From the NCBI RefSeq assembly GCF_037975245.1, contig NC_092566.1, positions 8,972,001 to 9,032,000 on the forward strand: 60,000 bases of DNA, written 5' to 3'. Both the position numbers and the translations under genes were made by a program. Of the stretch, positions 1 through 13,870 are shown piece after piece; the first letter of the stretch is position 1, and each line of letters opens with the position of its first letter. Origin of the DNA: Apostichopus japonicus. Its lineage: Eukaryota > Echinodermata > Holothuroidea > Aspidochirotida > Stichopodidae. Under the pieces are notes generated by a model, which searched no databases, was not told the origin of the DNA, and saw only the letters and a program-made list of their open reading frames with translations.

Positions 1-2408
1 TATTTAGCCCCTATTGACCCTTCTGAACATTTCCGCTCAAAAGGCAAAGTGGCAGCGAAATCTGATACAGGAAAAAAAAAGATAGGAAAAAACACTTTAC
101 TATTTTTCTTGAATATAATAAGATAAACTCTTTATACACAACCGTTTGTTACATTAATTTATTTCCATTGTCCTTAATACGACGATTGCGTTGCTAACCC
201 AAGTGTTAAATTCCAATACTCGGTGAAGGCCTTAAATGTTAGCATGCTTACTCTTTCCAAAATGGTCAAACTTTTCCGGGGAAAAAAAAAACCTCATTTT
301 CCACTACAGTGTTGTCAAACGAACATATACAAGAGTAAACGACTGTAAAACTTGGCGAATATTGTGAAATGTTCCTAGAAGTTGACGAACAGGTATTCAA
401 TTTTTTTTTTTTATCTTGTTGCGACTTTGTTTTGGGGGAGGGGGGGGGGGGGAATTGTGCTTTCCTTTACATTCCTGCTGCAGACATTGATTTACACAAG
501 TTATTTTGTATTCTTACTACACTTGCTGGCCAAACTGTACTCAAATTCTAACAAAAAACACTCGAATGATGATGATGATGATGATTATGAGAGTTTATAA
601 TAAAGATAACAAATGTTCACCGGTTCGTGGCAAGTAACATTGACTATGACATTATTGAGGAAACTAAAGCAATATGGTATTGTTTTAAAATACATTTCAT
701 TTCAAACAGACCTGTCAAGCTAATCAAGGTCTCCACATGACCTTAACTAAAGGGGAACCAGAGGTATCTGGAAATGTCACATTAAAACTAAATCTATTCA
801 TCTCACAAATGCTTTCTTAGTCTATGCTAACTTATATATATATATTAAATTTCTCTATTTTATTTTAATGTCTGGGAAAAAAAATTGGCATTTGACTATA
901 ATAATTCCATCTGGAAATTTGAACACATCTCTCCCACCACCTCCCCCCCCCCCAAAAAAAAAATCCTTTTTATCTGAAGAGACAATCATAAATTGTAAAG
1001 TAATCTGAAGGGGAAACGCACATAGCCATGCGTGCTATCAGTGCATAGAAAGTATTGAGAGAAAAAAACACACAAAAATCAAGTATGTGAAGGAGAAAAT
1101 ACACTGTAGCTACTAAAAATATTATAAATGGAAAAAAAAATAATATATCATAAGCAAATTTGGAAATTAATAGATATTTTTCTTTTAAAATAAGTTAATA
1201 CAAATCGACCGTAAGTCACAAATTCCTTTTCAGGAAGCAATGGCTTACACATGGAAATCCTCCACAACGAGAAAGTAAATTATTGTGAGATATTTAAAAA
1301 AAAAAAAAAAAAAAAAATCGGTATACATTTTGTCATCACCAACAACAAGCAAAATATGGATTGATATTTAATATCCTTCTACATCAACCAAGTATAAACT
1401 AACATTAGCTTACCACAATCCTCCCCCCCCCCTCCCCTGGGTTGTTTGTAAGTTACTTTATAATCGGAGCTATAGCACTATTGTATGTGTCAATACCAAT
1501 ACACCAGGGCTTTGATAAATTCTCTATTCATCTTAAAGGTCTATGGACACCTAGGAACAACATTGTCCTAAGCAATCTGATAGGTATTCAAGATCATGAT
1601 AATAGCTGCAACTCCTATCAAAATCCATTTTACAAGTCTTTTCTTTAGTTTCATTTATGAATACACATTAGCTAATGATTAATATTGATCATGTAAAGAG
1701 AGTGACTGCCTAATTTTCTGTTATGTTATTCCTTTGTTTTTACAACCCTTCGTTTCAAGGACACTGAACACAGATTTGTGACCTAAAGGTGTATTTATTT
1801 TTTTTTTAATATTCTGTCTTCTTTGAAAAAGAGGAACATCACATTATTCAAATGATACATATGGGCTTGTAATTAGGAGTTAACGTATTAAGGGCTAAAA
1901 CAAGGTATTTCGATGAGCAAAACACTCTATGTCATAGTTTGCACATATTTAATGAGGTATACCCAGATTTAACAAAACTTCAAATGTGTATACCTTGGAA
2001 ATGCAGTGAGTTTTCGAAAAAATTTTGACAAACTTTGAATGAGATTATCACACACAACAAATGAACTGAATATCGGGCAAATTGGCTAGGTGTTCGGAGA
2101 CCTTTAACATTAGAATCAACAAATAAGATCCATCCATTTGTAGGACTTTCTGTGTGTTGGTATGATCACTGAAAGGTGGTATGCTTACTGCTTACTGAAA
2201 TGCTTACTGGTATTCCTACTGGTATGCTTACTGTGTGGTGGTATGCTTACTGACATTTGGACTCCATCATCGGACACTGTCCATCCAAGATTGTGTATGG
2301 TTTAGATAATTTATCCTTTACCGACTTTTTTATGTTTGCTAACAGTAGTTGTACCAGAGGTCATTGTCTTAAACTCCAAGTCACATTAGTAGGATTAATA
2401 TTCCGCAT
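1..2408. other. Downstream noncoding sequence
   Basis: AT-rich sequence with homopolymer tracts (G near 435-452, C near 944-952, A near 1297-1316), a short GAT repeat (567-584) and an imperfect GGTATGCTTACTG repeat (about 2155-2260). I see no exon. Part may be a long SEC31A 3' UTR. Confidence 0.5.
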
Positions 2409-2632
2409 AACTTTTTTTCTAATAGGGTTGTGAATGAGTGGAATGGTTTGCCTGAGAAAGTTGTACTTGCAAGTAGTGTCAATTGGTTTAAGAATGCTTT
2501 GGACAAGCACTTTAAGCATTGTAATCGGGTCTGAGTGTTTGTGTCTTCAGTTTTTTCCCCCTCTCTATAGAGTCCTTGATGGGGACTTGAGTGTCCCTCC
2601 TGATCTTTTTTTCTACTAAACTAAACTAAACT
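2409..2632 (+). mobile_element. LINE (CR1/L2-like) 3' fragment with ORF2 C-terminus
   Basis: A 41-codon open stretch (2409-2531, stop TGA 2532-2534) reads NRVVNEWNGLPEKVV and then WFKNALDKHF. This is the typical C-terminal end of non-LTR retrotransposon reverse-transcriptase proteins of the CR1/L2/RTE group. Upstream, weak similarity (TRGHCLKL near 2351-2380) appears in another frame, so the copy is frameshifted. About 100 nt after the stop the copy ends in short CTAAA repeats (2614-2632), usual for such LINE tails. It is 5' truncated and dead. Confidence 0.75.
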
Positions 2633-3580
2633 GTCCTGAGGGTCGGGTCGGGTCTAGTTTTGAATAAGGGTGAATTAATAGATGCAAATTTGTACTATAT
2701 CCTGCGAGCATATCCATTTGTTTTGTGACCAATGACAACGCAGCTAGCTTAAACGTCCCCTGCATTTAACCCCATGGGGTGAATTCAACCTAACAACCAA
2801 AAACTGCATGAAGGAAACACTCATCCGTTTCTTTGGAAGGTAAACATCAAAAGAAGAAAGTTTTGAAACCATGTGTCCTGATGTCAGGAACAAACAAAGA
2901 GCAAATTTACTTGAAACACTTTCACGGAGAAAGACAGTTCGTTCATGTACCTTGAACCTGTTTGAAACTATTGACACTGTATTGAACAGTTTTATGATAC
3001 TACCTAACTCTAAATGAAGACAAAAGCCCCCACACCCCTCCCCCCAAAAAAATATTGATAATCAAAATAATGATAATAGTAACTATCCTTGGTTGTAATC
3101 ATGAATAATTACATGTAATAACAAGCAGAACCAGAGGCTCAGAGATAATCAAACAAATTTCTTAATCAAAACAAAAAGAATATTTTAGCATTTCCAAAAT
3201 GTAAACCAATAAAATCTGGAGATCAAAGTAGACTGACATTTAATCCGTTTTTGTTAGCTGAATATAACATATAAGTTAACATGATACCCTAACCTCTCTC
3301 TCCGATAACACCAAAATTGGCTGATTTTTTTTTCTTCTTTTCTATCTTTTTTTGGTCATCACAAAGTTTTAATTCATGTTTCCTTTTTTTATATATTTTT
3401 TTAAATCTTATTTTTGGGTAAAACTGACCATAGACAAGAGATATAGAAAATAGAGCGATTCATTTTGAATGAAGGTGAGTTCCTTGCAAATTATGATCAT
3501 TTGACTTGTATACCACAAGGAAGATGTCACCCCATGGCCATACATGTTAGTACAGTAAATTGAATACTTGGAAACCCCTG

Positions 3581-3812
3581 CATAGGCAGATCCAGGATTT
3601 TTCGGGGGAGAGGGGAGCTTGGGAGGAAAATAAATCGGTACATATACCAAAATTACTAGCGATATATATCGGTGCATCGATAAAGAGGGAGGAATGCCCA
3701 TTAGTTAGTTACATGTTCAAAATAAAAATTTCCACTGTCTTATGCTTTGAGCCAAATTATGTTTGTAGCAGATTTTTAGCCCTGCAGGCCCTCCTACCTT
3801 CATCTGCCCCTG
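3581..3812. mobile_element. Degenerate MITE-like DNA element
   Basis: The left end (CATAGGCAGATCCAGG, 3581) and the inverted right end (CAGGGGCAGATGAAGG read from 3812) form an imperfect terminal inverted repeat around a 232-bp AT-rich core. No clear target-site duplication flanks it, so the limits are uncertain. Confidence 0.4.
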
Positions 3813-4154
3813 CTAATGGATTGTCAGTTGTGGTGGGTCACAACATCAAATGTGTGTCACTACCACAGTGTTGTCAGTGGTGACGGATTGTGAGTCGCTG
3901 TGCGTCACAGAATAAAAATTTTTGTCATATTTCACACATGCAGAAGTGCCGACACATGAGACTATTTTCTATCCCATAATTAACTTTGACAGAAATCTTT
4001 TGAAATAGGTATCTGTGCTGCAACACTGATATTATTACCCTTAGCCACTTCCAACCCCCCTTCCCCTCCGGGTCTTTGTTTCCAGAAGAGTGGGTGTGGC
4101 AGAATGGAAGAATTCTCGAAATAGCCACCTGCTGTATTATTATAATTATTGTTA

Positions 4155-4283
4155 TTCTTTAATCTGAATAAACATTTATTTCTCTCATTGTCTTTAAAGT
4201 TAATACAATAATGATGATAATAATAATAACAGTCATAATAATGAAAATAATAAGCCTTTTACATTAAAATATTTGCACATATC
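4155..4283 (-). other. SEC31A: SEC31A 3' untranslated region (short form)
   Basis: An AATAAA hexamer on the minus strand (4180-4175) lies about 105 nt after the stop and would give a short 3' UTR ending near 4155. Further hexamers occur in the AT-rich sequence below 4 kb, so longer forms are possible. Confidence 0.45.
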
Positions 4284-4463
4284 CTATACTTTTAATTGGT
4301 TAGCAACCTGAAGTAAAACTTTAAGGCCTGGCATAAATGCGCTGATTTCAGAGAAATTCCCCGATGAGACCAGATGGGTGTATATCCTGAGCCCCTCGTG
4401 ATAGTCGTAAGCCTGGATGGCTGCGATGATCTGGTGCAGACCCTGACTAATCATCTGTGAAAC
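4284..4463 (-). CDS. SEC31A: SEC31A exon 21 (residues 1184-1242, stop)
   Basis: The acceptor is tctgcag and the TAG stop is at 4286-4284. It encodes the C-terminal end with [20 protein letters not shown] and ANQLKV, nearly the same as the vertebrate terminus (SAFMPVLKVVLTQANKLGV). Confidence 0.97.
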   Translation of the reverse strand, partial: VSQMISQGLHQIIAAIQAYDYHEGLRIYTHLVSSGNFSEISAFMPGLKVLLQVANQLKV

Positions 4464-7400
4464 CTGCAGATGCCAATAAACAAACAAAAAAAATCAATCA
4501 AAAAGAAGGGAAAAAAGAATTAGCCTAAAGTGAAGTGTTAATTGGAAAGGGTTTTAGAATGCTCAGGAAATATCAATCATTGATGAGCTCTATAGAAAAT
4601 ATTCATGAAAGGCCATTAAAGTAAGTTGCCTTTTGTGTAAACTTACCCTTCCTTCTCTTAGACGGTCGTACAGTATGCCCAACTTCCGGCTTACATCGTC
4701 TAGTTTCCTCTTCATTTGCTGTCGAAATGAATTAAATGAAGAAAATGTCGGCCACAGGATAAACACAATGAAATCTATATGCCTTGGGGCAGAAAATAAT
4801 TGTTTGAAGTATCAAATGTGTTTTACACATGCCCAGTAGGCTATAATGCTGCGCTAACCCATTCATTCCAGTAAATGGGGACAAGAGGGGAACAAAGCTT
4901 CCTGTTGCAAAGTGAGATTCTTACCGAGGTGAAATGACTTCCAAAGAGCACGTATTCTCACCTTGTGCGGTTTATTTCAGTTTTATACTGTTAAGTGGAG
5001 TATGGGGGGGGTCCGCTGTTTAGAATTAACTCAAATGATGAATAATCTGTTGCAATGACACATTATGATAATTGAATTTAGGTCGACAAGACTTTATTGG
5101 TGTACGGTGGTGTACAAGTCGCCTTTGAGTGTCCCTTAACTTCGCACACTGTGGTATACATATGAAACTGCCCTGATAGACACAGTACAGGCTGCGCTGT
5201 CTTGAAAAGTGAAGTTGTGACCTCTGTTTTTGAAGTTGTGACCTCTGTTTTTGAAGCAACTTCAAAACTATACGGTGCTCGACGGAAACTGATTAAGTTT
5301 TTACAGTGCTAGAAGGAAAAACATCAACGTCGTATTCTGAGGCAATGTGACTTCTTCTCAACTTTTCAATTTTGTGATAGTATTAAGAAATCGGTCCATT
5401 TTTTTGCTTTCCAAAATGCCCCACTCCACCTCCCCCCCCCCCCCATCCTGCAACTGAAGGATGGTGACCTTATTAAAATGGTTCATCTCTTCAATACAAA
5501 ATGCAAGATAGACCTAAGGGGAAATTATCTCTGTCTTCAATGGTATATTTTTTCTCTCAAAAATTTCCTTTCAAAAACTTAATCATGTTTGTCCTACAAA
5601 CTAATGTTTACTATAAAGGAGTCTCTGGTGGGTGGTGCCTACTAAAAATATGGGGGTACTAGTTTCTACGTTTCGATCTCAAATTAACTGTGATTGAGCT
5701 TTTCGGTTTCAAATTGACTATGATTCTATGTTTCGGTTTCAAGTTAACTGTGATTGTACTTTTCGGTTTCAAATTGACTATGATTCTATGTTTCGGTTTC
5801 AAGTTAACTGTGATTCTACTTTTCGGTTTCAAATTAACTTGATTCTATTATTTCTATTTTTAAATCTTGTCAAGCTGTTTTTTATCAATGCATCGTACTG
5901 CTATTCTCTCATCCCCCCCCCTCCCCCAAGGGAAGGATAAATCAAACAAACCAGAGTTGAAAAAGGAACCTTTTGATGGGTTGTACTTACAGGATTACTA
6001 CCTCCTCGATCCATACATCGTTTGGCAAGCGCGTCAAAGACCTCGCACAGAATCTGGTGTTCTGAAGGAATGGGAGCCTTAGGCTTCTCTGGCTCGGGAG
6101 CAGGTTGATTGGCAGTCTAAAAAAATATAGAAAATATTAAAAAAAAATCTGTGAATTATTGGAAACGCTCTATTACTGCACCAACTTTGAACAGCATTTT
6201 AAATTCTTCTTTTGGGGAGCATTTTTCATTTTTGAAACCCTGCGAACCCTAACATTCCCTTTCACTTAATAAGCAAAAAAAGAGGGGGAGGGGGGATAGG
6301 GCCAATGGGAGGAGGGGGTGGGGTTAAAGTGATTCCTTGCTACATTTTAATATGGAAACTTTCAATTGTCATGGTTAACACCCTTTTTCCGGACCAAAAC
6401 ATGTTTTACAGTTTGCTATGAAGCCTTCAGACAAATAATGACCTAACGTCTAGACTACCTCTCGCTAGGCCTGACGTTCGTTAACTCTTGCAGAGTTTAT
6501 GCTAACATTGTTTAATTTGCAAATTGACCAGGAAAATCTCACATGACACCTAGTATACAGTACATCTGAAATTGACTGCTCTGGTCACAAATGTTCTCTT
6601 TTCAGAAAAAGAAAAGAAAAAAAAAGACAGATTATATGTTGTCACGAAGAGGAAGTGTTCAAATAAAGATTTTCCCTTACTTTGCCAAATTATACTGCAC
6701 TTTATAAGACCTCATAAGAATTCAAGTTTTGAATCATTATTTGGCTTACAAGTGATCTAAAACACTGGGGCTGATGTTGACCTTCATATGACCTTTCACT
6801 TCCACAGGTAACAACAGGGGGTTTTAGCAGGAGAGCTACACATCAAGTTATGTGTATTCCAAAAGTTTGCAGACTTACGTCTGTGAACTTTCAAATTTAT
6901 ATTTTTATTCGGCAAAGTATGTGGAGTTACGACCGATTATTCTTACAGCGCAGTCTGTTTCAAGGACCCTTTGAGAATAAGTTGCAAAAGAGCAAATCAG
7001 AGACGATGTGAGACTTAATTTTGGACAGAGTAATTTTGCTCAGGATAAAGTTTCGTCACTCCGCCAGAGGAGTGCTGACGACGGTCGGCAAACCATCACA
7101 CTCTCTAGATCAGACGCAAATTACGAACATCACTGCAAATTTACTCCTCTTGGAGGACACACACCGAGGACCAAACTAGTCCAAGGCACATGGTATTATA
7201 CTGTCAAATGTAGATCAATTTAAGTCACAGCTATCATAATTCAGCTTCAGCCACACCCGACACCTGCCCCCTTCAGCACACACCCCCATCCCATCACCTC
7301 AACACCCCCCCCCACCATCCCCCATCTTATATATATACCGCTTCTCTTCCTATTTATCTTGCAATCATACTTGTAACTTTCCTCAATGTAATGTTTCATT

Positions 7401-10400
7401 TTAGTTTAGAATTCACTTCAGTTGCATTCTGCATTATGACTTTACACGGTCACTACATCATGTCACTGGATACCCACCCCTCAAGAGGGGCATGAATTTA
7501 AATGACGTCCCATTGCAGTCTGTGCCCCTACCACCTGCTGTAATGCCCCTGGGAATCATCTTTTACCTGCAATGCCCATTTGATCTTGGTGCCTAAGGTG
7601 CCCCCACGATTATCTAGACAATTAAAAACTGCATTCTCAAACTTAAATCAGGGTTAAAAAAAATTATCCGACACGCCTGCAAAATTTGTAGTACTATGCA
7701 GGAAATTTTGAACTCGCTTCTACACAATAGGAAGAAAAAAAAAACAATATTTCTACACAAAAGGCACATTTTGATGGGATTCTAAACACAGAGCACATTT
7801 ACAGCTCGCCCCCTAAACATCCCAGATGTCACCGCAATTCAAAAAGGATTAATTATAAACCACAAGACCATGATGGGAAAGGAGAGAGAGCTTTTGACCC
7901 ATGGCTTGTCGACGCAAAAGATTGTTTTGAATTTCAATGCAAAAAGGCAGCTTTTAAGGACAGAGTAAAAGGTAAGGAAGACACAGTTAATTGCTCTATA
8001 AATGACCACCAGGAATGGAACAGGAAAAAAAAATAAGTGTTAAACAGAAGAAGGTTTGGTGTTGATTGAAGAAAAGTAAGGAAAAAAGGTCACTAGGTGT
8101 AAAACAAGAAACGTCAAAGATTCAGCAGGTACGAGAGAAGAGGGAGCAATCCACGTACCCTAAAATCCACGTACCCTAACCTTAACAATACCCCATACAA
8201 TAGAATTCATCCGAGGACGTGGTGATTCTTTAGAAATCACATCCCAGGACCTGGAATTCTTTTGTTCAAGTCCTCGGTCAGAATACAAAACAAGCACACG
8301 CAGACACACACCCTGCCACCGATGCACACCAGATTCTGTTCGCCATCAGAAAATGAAGCTCAAGAAGTGAAAAGTGTCTGGAAATTCAACCTCCACATAC
8401 CGATGACTTTTGTCAACTGGTTTGTTGAGGCACAAGAATACATTTTACACTGTCATGTTTTTTTTTAGCGATGCGTATCTTTGAGGAGGAGAAACAAACC
8501 CAACCATCACCTCCTTGATCCTGTGATGAACAAATTCTCCAGACAGATACTTCAAAAATAAAACTTTGTAAAATTTGGGAGCTATTTCAGTTTTCATATT
8601 TCTTTGATTAGGAAGACTGAAGACTTGCACAAGTATTACTTTAACATCCTCAAGCTCCATGTGTGTAAACTTGCCTTTTTTCTTCTTGTTTCTTTAACAG
8701 AGATGAAATTTTTGTCAGTGACAACTCCTTTTTGTGCTTTTGGATGTTTACCGTTTTCCTACTACATTATATTGTATATATGTATTTTGTATTGAGTGCT
8801 TCTCTGGAAAGCAGTGCTTCTGCACTGAGCAGGACTACCCTCATTAAATATGACAATAAAATATATAAAAAATGAATAAAAAAATAATGGTTTCATATTC
8901 AGACTTGAAACTATCAAACTAAAAAAATAAAGTGAAAAGTTAATAGTGCCACCACCTAGTAGAACTTATGACATCACAGATGAACAAAATGGCAGCCACC
9001 CCAACCTGACATAACTTTTAACCCCTTTATTCAACCTTGACAGGTCTGAAGAAATCGTCTTCTCGTTTTGCTACTATTGCGTAGTAAAACAATCACACAA
9101 CGATGTCGTGGTGCTTTTTGGAAAAACAATTCTGGCTCAATGTCAGAGATTGAGCTGATGAAGAAATGCAAATGAGAACATCCCTCCTCTCTGTGCGCGA
9201 ACAAAAACGTCTTGACCTTAATATGGCGCCTATGACGTGAACAATCTTTGCTTTGAAATCAAACTCGGCGAAAAGGGAAGCAAGTAATGAATCGATGCTA
9301 TTTTGTGAAATACGTCCTTCAAACAGTTCTCTCTCTCTACCTCTGCTCCGGGAAACATTGAGGGAGAGATTATGTATTGGCGCTAGGCATGGCAACTAAA
9401 GTGGCCCTGCATATAGCCAGTACAGTTATTGCACAGTTATGAACTGAAAGGTCAATACAACTGTTGGTGTATCCGTTATGTCTGCATATTAACCATAACA
9501 ATAACAAAGATCGGTAACCTTCATTTCCGCCTGATTTATTCATTCGCTCAATCTCAGAGAATGGGTCAAAACTTTGCGGGAAAAGAAGGAGAAAGAAAAC
9601 ACAAAAAAAGTACACCGTCATTATTATGGGATTATCTATAACTCAATAGAACCAAAAATTGTTTGGGAGGCTTTCAAAACGGTTACTTTGTTTTTAATAA
9701 CTGAATGCACAATGGGGCTTAAAGATGCCACATGAAATTACAACATTTTGATTGAATCTTTTGGAGGGGTGAGTTGTTGTTCATCACAAAGATTTTTAGA
9801 TCTGACCGTGTGGGTTTGCATGCCATTAATTTCTGAGTACAGAGGTAGTAGTATTATCCGGGGTTAGTAGGTGACTTTTTACCTCGGCTTTGGCATTAAT
9901 GGGTGCGGAAGGTCCCGACGCGACGTTAGTTGGAACGGCATTGACACCAGTGGGGTTAGTGAACGCTGTGCCCCTATACGGGACTGATGATACCTGTGAG
10001 GGAGGTTGCTGCTCTCCTCCGGCATTGTACCCCTGAGGTACCTGCTGCTGCTGCTGGCTGCCTTGGTATCCTTGGACAGGAGCGGCCGGGGGGTACTCTT
10101 CCTCAGGTGCCCCGATGATGGGTGCAGTGATTGGTGCAGGAGCAACGTATCTGGACTGAGCCTGCAATCAAAACAGTTTAAGCGTTATGAAATGCGGACA
10201 TCAAAACGATTTTTGCATCTTTCTCATTCATTCATGTGATAGAGATACTAGTAGATCTTGCAACTCACCCAATCAACTAATGGAATAGTTTCCCCCCACC
10301 CGTTTCAGAGATATGAGGATCTGACGATTATTTACATACAAGCCTGCAGGCTTGCTAAGTATCGCAATGTTTTAGATTCCTCAAAATTTCAACTTGTGTG

Positions 10401-13400
10401 GGATTTTGCATGTTCCTAATGATGCGGAAAAACACCAAGTGCAGGGTAGCCAATGTTGCATAACCTCAATAAGGCAATAATTACAACAGATTAAGTTACT
10501 AATCATCAAACGAAAAGTGTGACCAAAGACTCTCTTTGCGACGTTAAAAAAGGTTTTCCTATGAAAGCTTGGGACGGCTTAGCACGGACACGGATTGAAA
10601 GCTAGCCGAGGGTTTACATCCAGCATGTGTACTGAAGCAGAGCCACCATATAGTGGGTGAGCCACCATATAGTGGGTGAGCCACCATATAGTGGGTGAGC
10701 CACCATATAGTGGGTGGGCCACCATATAGTGGGTGAGCCACCATATAGTGGGTGAGCCACCATATAGTGACCCGCCATTTAGTGAGCCACCATATAGTGG
10801 GCCACCATATAGTGGGCCACCAAGAGTGGTGACAACCATACAAGTTTGTTTCCATTCTCTCTGCTCAGCAGGCTAAACAGATACCCTAACCTAGACTGGA
10901 TTGTGGGATTATGACATAACAAAAAAACAATGGTACTGACTAAAAGACTCGCCTCTTTCTGCTTCAAAGCCGGTGGTTCGTTCCACCCTTTGCCTTCTCT
11001 CCTCACAAAGGCTGGCCCTTGAGGAGGGGGGGCATAGTTGGAAGGGGGTGGTGGTGGTTGACTCTCTGAAGGTGCCTGCTGGGGTACCTGTGCCGCTGTA
11101 CTCTGAGGAGTGTACGCTCCTGGATTGTAATAAGATGGTGTGGAAGAAGGGGCTACTTGATGCTGTCCCCCTGCCGCATTCTGGGGGTAGCTTGGACTCT
11201 GCTGCTGCTGCTGCTGTGAATACTGCTGTTCGTGCGAGGTCTGACTGGGGATACCGGGAGAGTAATATTGGTTCATGGTCGGTGTTGGGTATGACGGGTA
11301 CCTCCCCTGTGACGGTAGTTTGTTCCTGGAGATGGCCTGCTGTGGTGGCTGCTGATTCATTGGCTGCTGTGCTGATTGGTTGATGTATGGGGACGCGTTG
11401 TGAGGCTTGTGAGACATCTGCGGTTGGAAATATTGACTACTGGAGACCGTCTGAGTGGTGAATGGTCGAGCTTCCTGGGATGGGTTAAGAAAGAAAGCGA
11501 GACGTTTGCATTAATTCCACGGAACGGTCAACCACAGAGCATATTTAGGGCAGGATGATAAACATGCTGACACATATAGTACCGACATCAATCCATGAAT
11601 TTCACAAATTATTGCATAACACATGATAATATGGTTTCTGACAACCATTTGCTTCAGGATTGAGAGAGATACTCTATCTACAAGATTTTTTTCTATTTTA
11701 ACCTCTATTGACCCATGTTGACTTCCCTGCACACATGATGCACAATTCTTTCATCTACTGCATAGCAACTTATCTTCAATAAAATAAGTCTTGTTCATGT
11801 TAAGAAAAAAAATGTGCTGACATATAATAATATTAATGATGACAAAATTTCACAAATTGAACTCACAAATGACCTGTTGGTTATCTTGAGATATGTTGTG
11901 TCTCGACTCATTAAATACCTCGAGACAAACACACACACACACCCACGTGTTCGCATGCACGAACGCACACACAAACTTGATTGCGTAAGCACAACAGAAG
12001 ACCATTGCCCAATTTGCCCATTCACATAACTGGAAAGACATAGCTCTAAGAATTGGTTAAAGTAAAAATACATGGTTAGATAAATTTCTATACAAAATAT
12101 GTTTTCCTTCACGCCAGGAAGTCGAGGATCAATTGATTGCCTGTATGACTTCCCATCCGCACCATGAAATCCATCAATTGATTGCCTGTATGACTTCCCA
12201 ATATGTACTTCCCATCCGCACCATGTAAATATCTAAGAGCTGGTGTGCGTGTCAGTAATTGCTCAATAAAAATACAAAAGAACCCAAACAAATGACATTC
12301 CCGAGACCACATTCCCGAGACCCGAGGTACAGAATGTGGTGGGTACAGTACTTAGCTAGAACGCGACAACATTTCGTTGCTGACCGTTCTATGTGCCTGG
12401 TCAGAAACCCCTTAGGGAGAGCGGGGAGAATATGTCGGGGGCTCGGGGAAGGGGGAAAACTCGGGTTAGGGAGAGGTAATGAGGGAATTGCAAGCTGATA
12501 AGAGACAGAAGCCGTAGCCTTTTTCCATAGTATCAATTGCTTCAATGAAGGCAAATTCACCGACAAGGAACTGGAATGGGCAAAAGAAATAATTCTCTTT
12601 GTCACTTGCTAGATCTGAGGGTTTATTAGGCTTGATTAAACATTTCTTTTTTCCATTTTTAAATTGGCATAATATCGATGAGTTTTTGCTTTAGTCTTGA
12701 AGTGACCTGGATTAGAGGGTCCGTACGCATACACGCGTCGGCTTGATGACCCTACAAGAGGATCACGTCGAAGCTCTCCTCTGGAAGCAACGAAAAGTCC
12801 GAGACTCACCTGGTGAGATTGCTGTTGACCTGCTGTCCTCTGCTGAACAAACTGTTTGGCTCGTTGCTGTTGGACCTCCTTATGCGCAGCGCCATACAAA
12901 GCTCTCTGCAGTCTTTCTTTGAGCTCCAATATTTGTTGCTGATGAAATTGAAAAAGAAAAATATTACATCAATTTTCATTGCTTGAGATTTTAAATTATT
13001 TGCTGGCTCATGTAGAAAGGTTGAAAACATTTCAGCCAAGAAAACAAATACATTGCTGTGTATTAGAACTGAGCTGAAAACTCTTTGACTGTGGGCATGA
13101 CATCGATGGGCCTGATCTATCTTCTATACTCAGGGTCACCTCCCAAGCTGAATTGGTTTACTTTCATTATTTTTTATTTTTGTTGTGTAACAAGAGAGAG
13201 AGAACCCACGAGTTAGTCAGTGTTACTTCTACTCAGTACAGTACAAACTTCAAAACAAATTTACTTCAATATCTGCTTTAGTTTTTACTAACAGTACTTT
13301 GTAATGGTTTGGTCTCAATCTGTATGGTCGGCATACAGCGTCATTGTTGTTTATTTTAAAGTCTGTGATATCAAAATATACTTTCTCAAGGGTATACTAT

Positions 13401-13826
13401 ACACTTTTTCTTGTTCTGTGACTTTCTGTGACTGTTATTGTTTCATCCCCTACCTTTTGATACATTTAATAATTAGAGGAAGAAAAACAATTAAGTCTGC
13501 ACTGACATGCAACAAATGTTTTTTTTTTTTGTATCTTTGATCATTGGATATGAAAAACATAAGATCAGAAACAGACAAACAGCATTGCATATTGATTTAT
13601 ATAAAAGTAAACTGATGTAGGTTAGGCTGGTTTAGGCTACAACGTGGTAAAATCTTGATACGGCCTAGTGTTAAACAAATGTACACTGTGACTGCCCGAC
13701 GATCCACAATTTTCCATGTTGACCATGGTAAAGTTGATTCAGGCAGCATTCACCCGGACTGGCGGCTGGATTTAAAACATTAGCATTTTTTTCGACAGCA
13801 TCTAACTTAATTTTGTTTAATATGTA

Positions 13827-13870
<44 letters not shown>

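Larger units (their letters stand above)
6117..9882 (-). other. SEC31A: SEC31A intron 18
   Basis: A 3.8-kb intron. It holds a diverged copy of the 265-bp repeat family (near 7060-7135), a LINE 3' tail (8727-8880) and several pyrimidine/C-rich stretches (7240-7325). No further exon is supported. Confidence 0.7.

Noticed and set aside
10640-10822. CArG boxes (serum response) in the 19-bp minisatellite
   Set aside because: The word CCATATAGTGG does not fit CC(A/T)6GG.
10973-11383. Plus-strand open frame of 136 codons
   Set aside because: It is the antisense shadow of the Pro/Gln-rich SEC31A exon 17.
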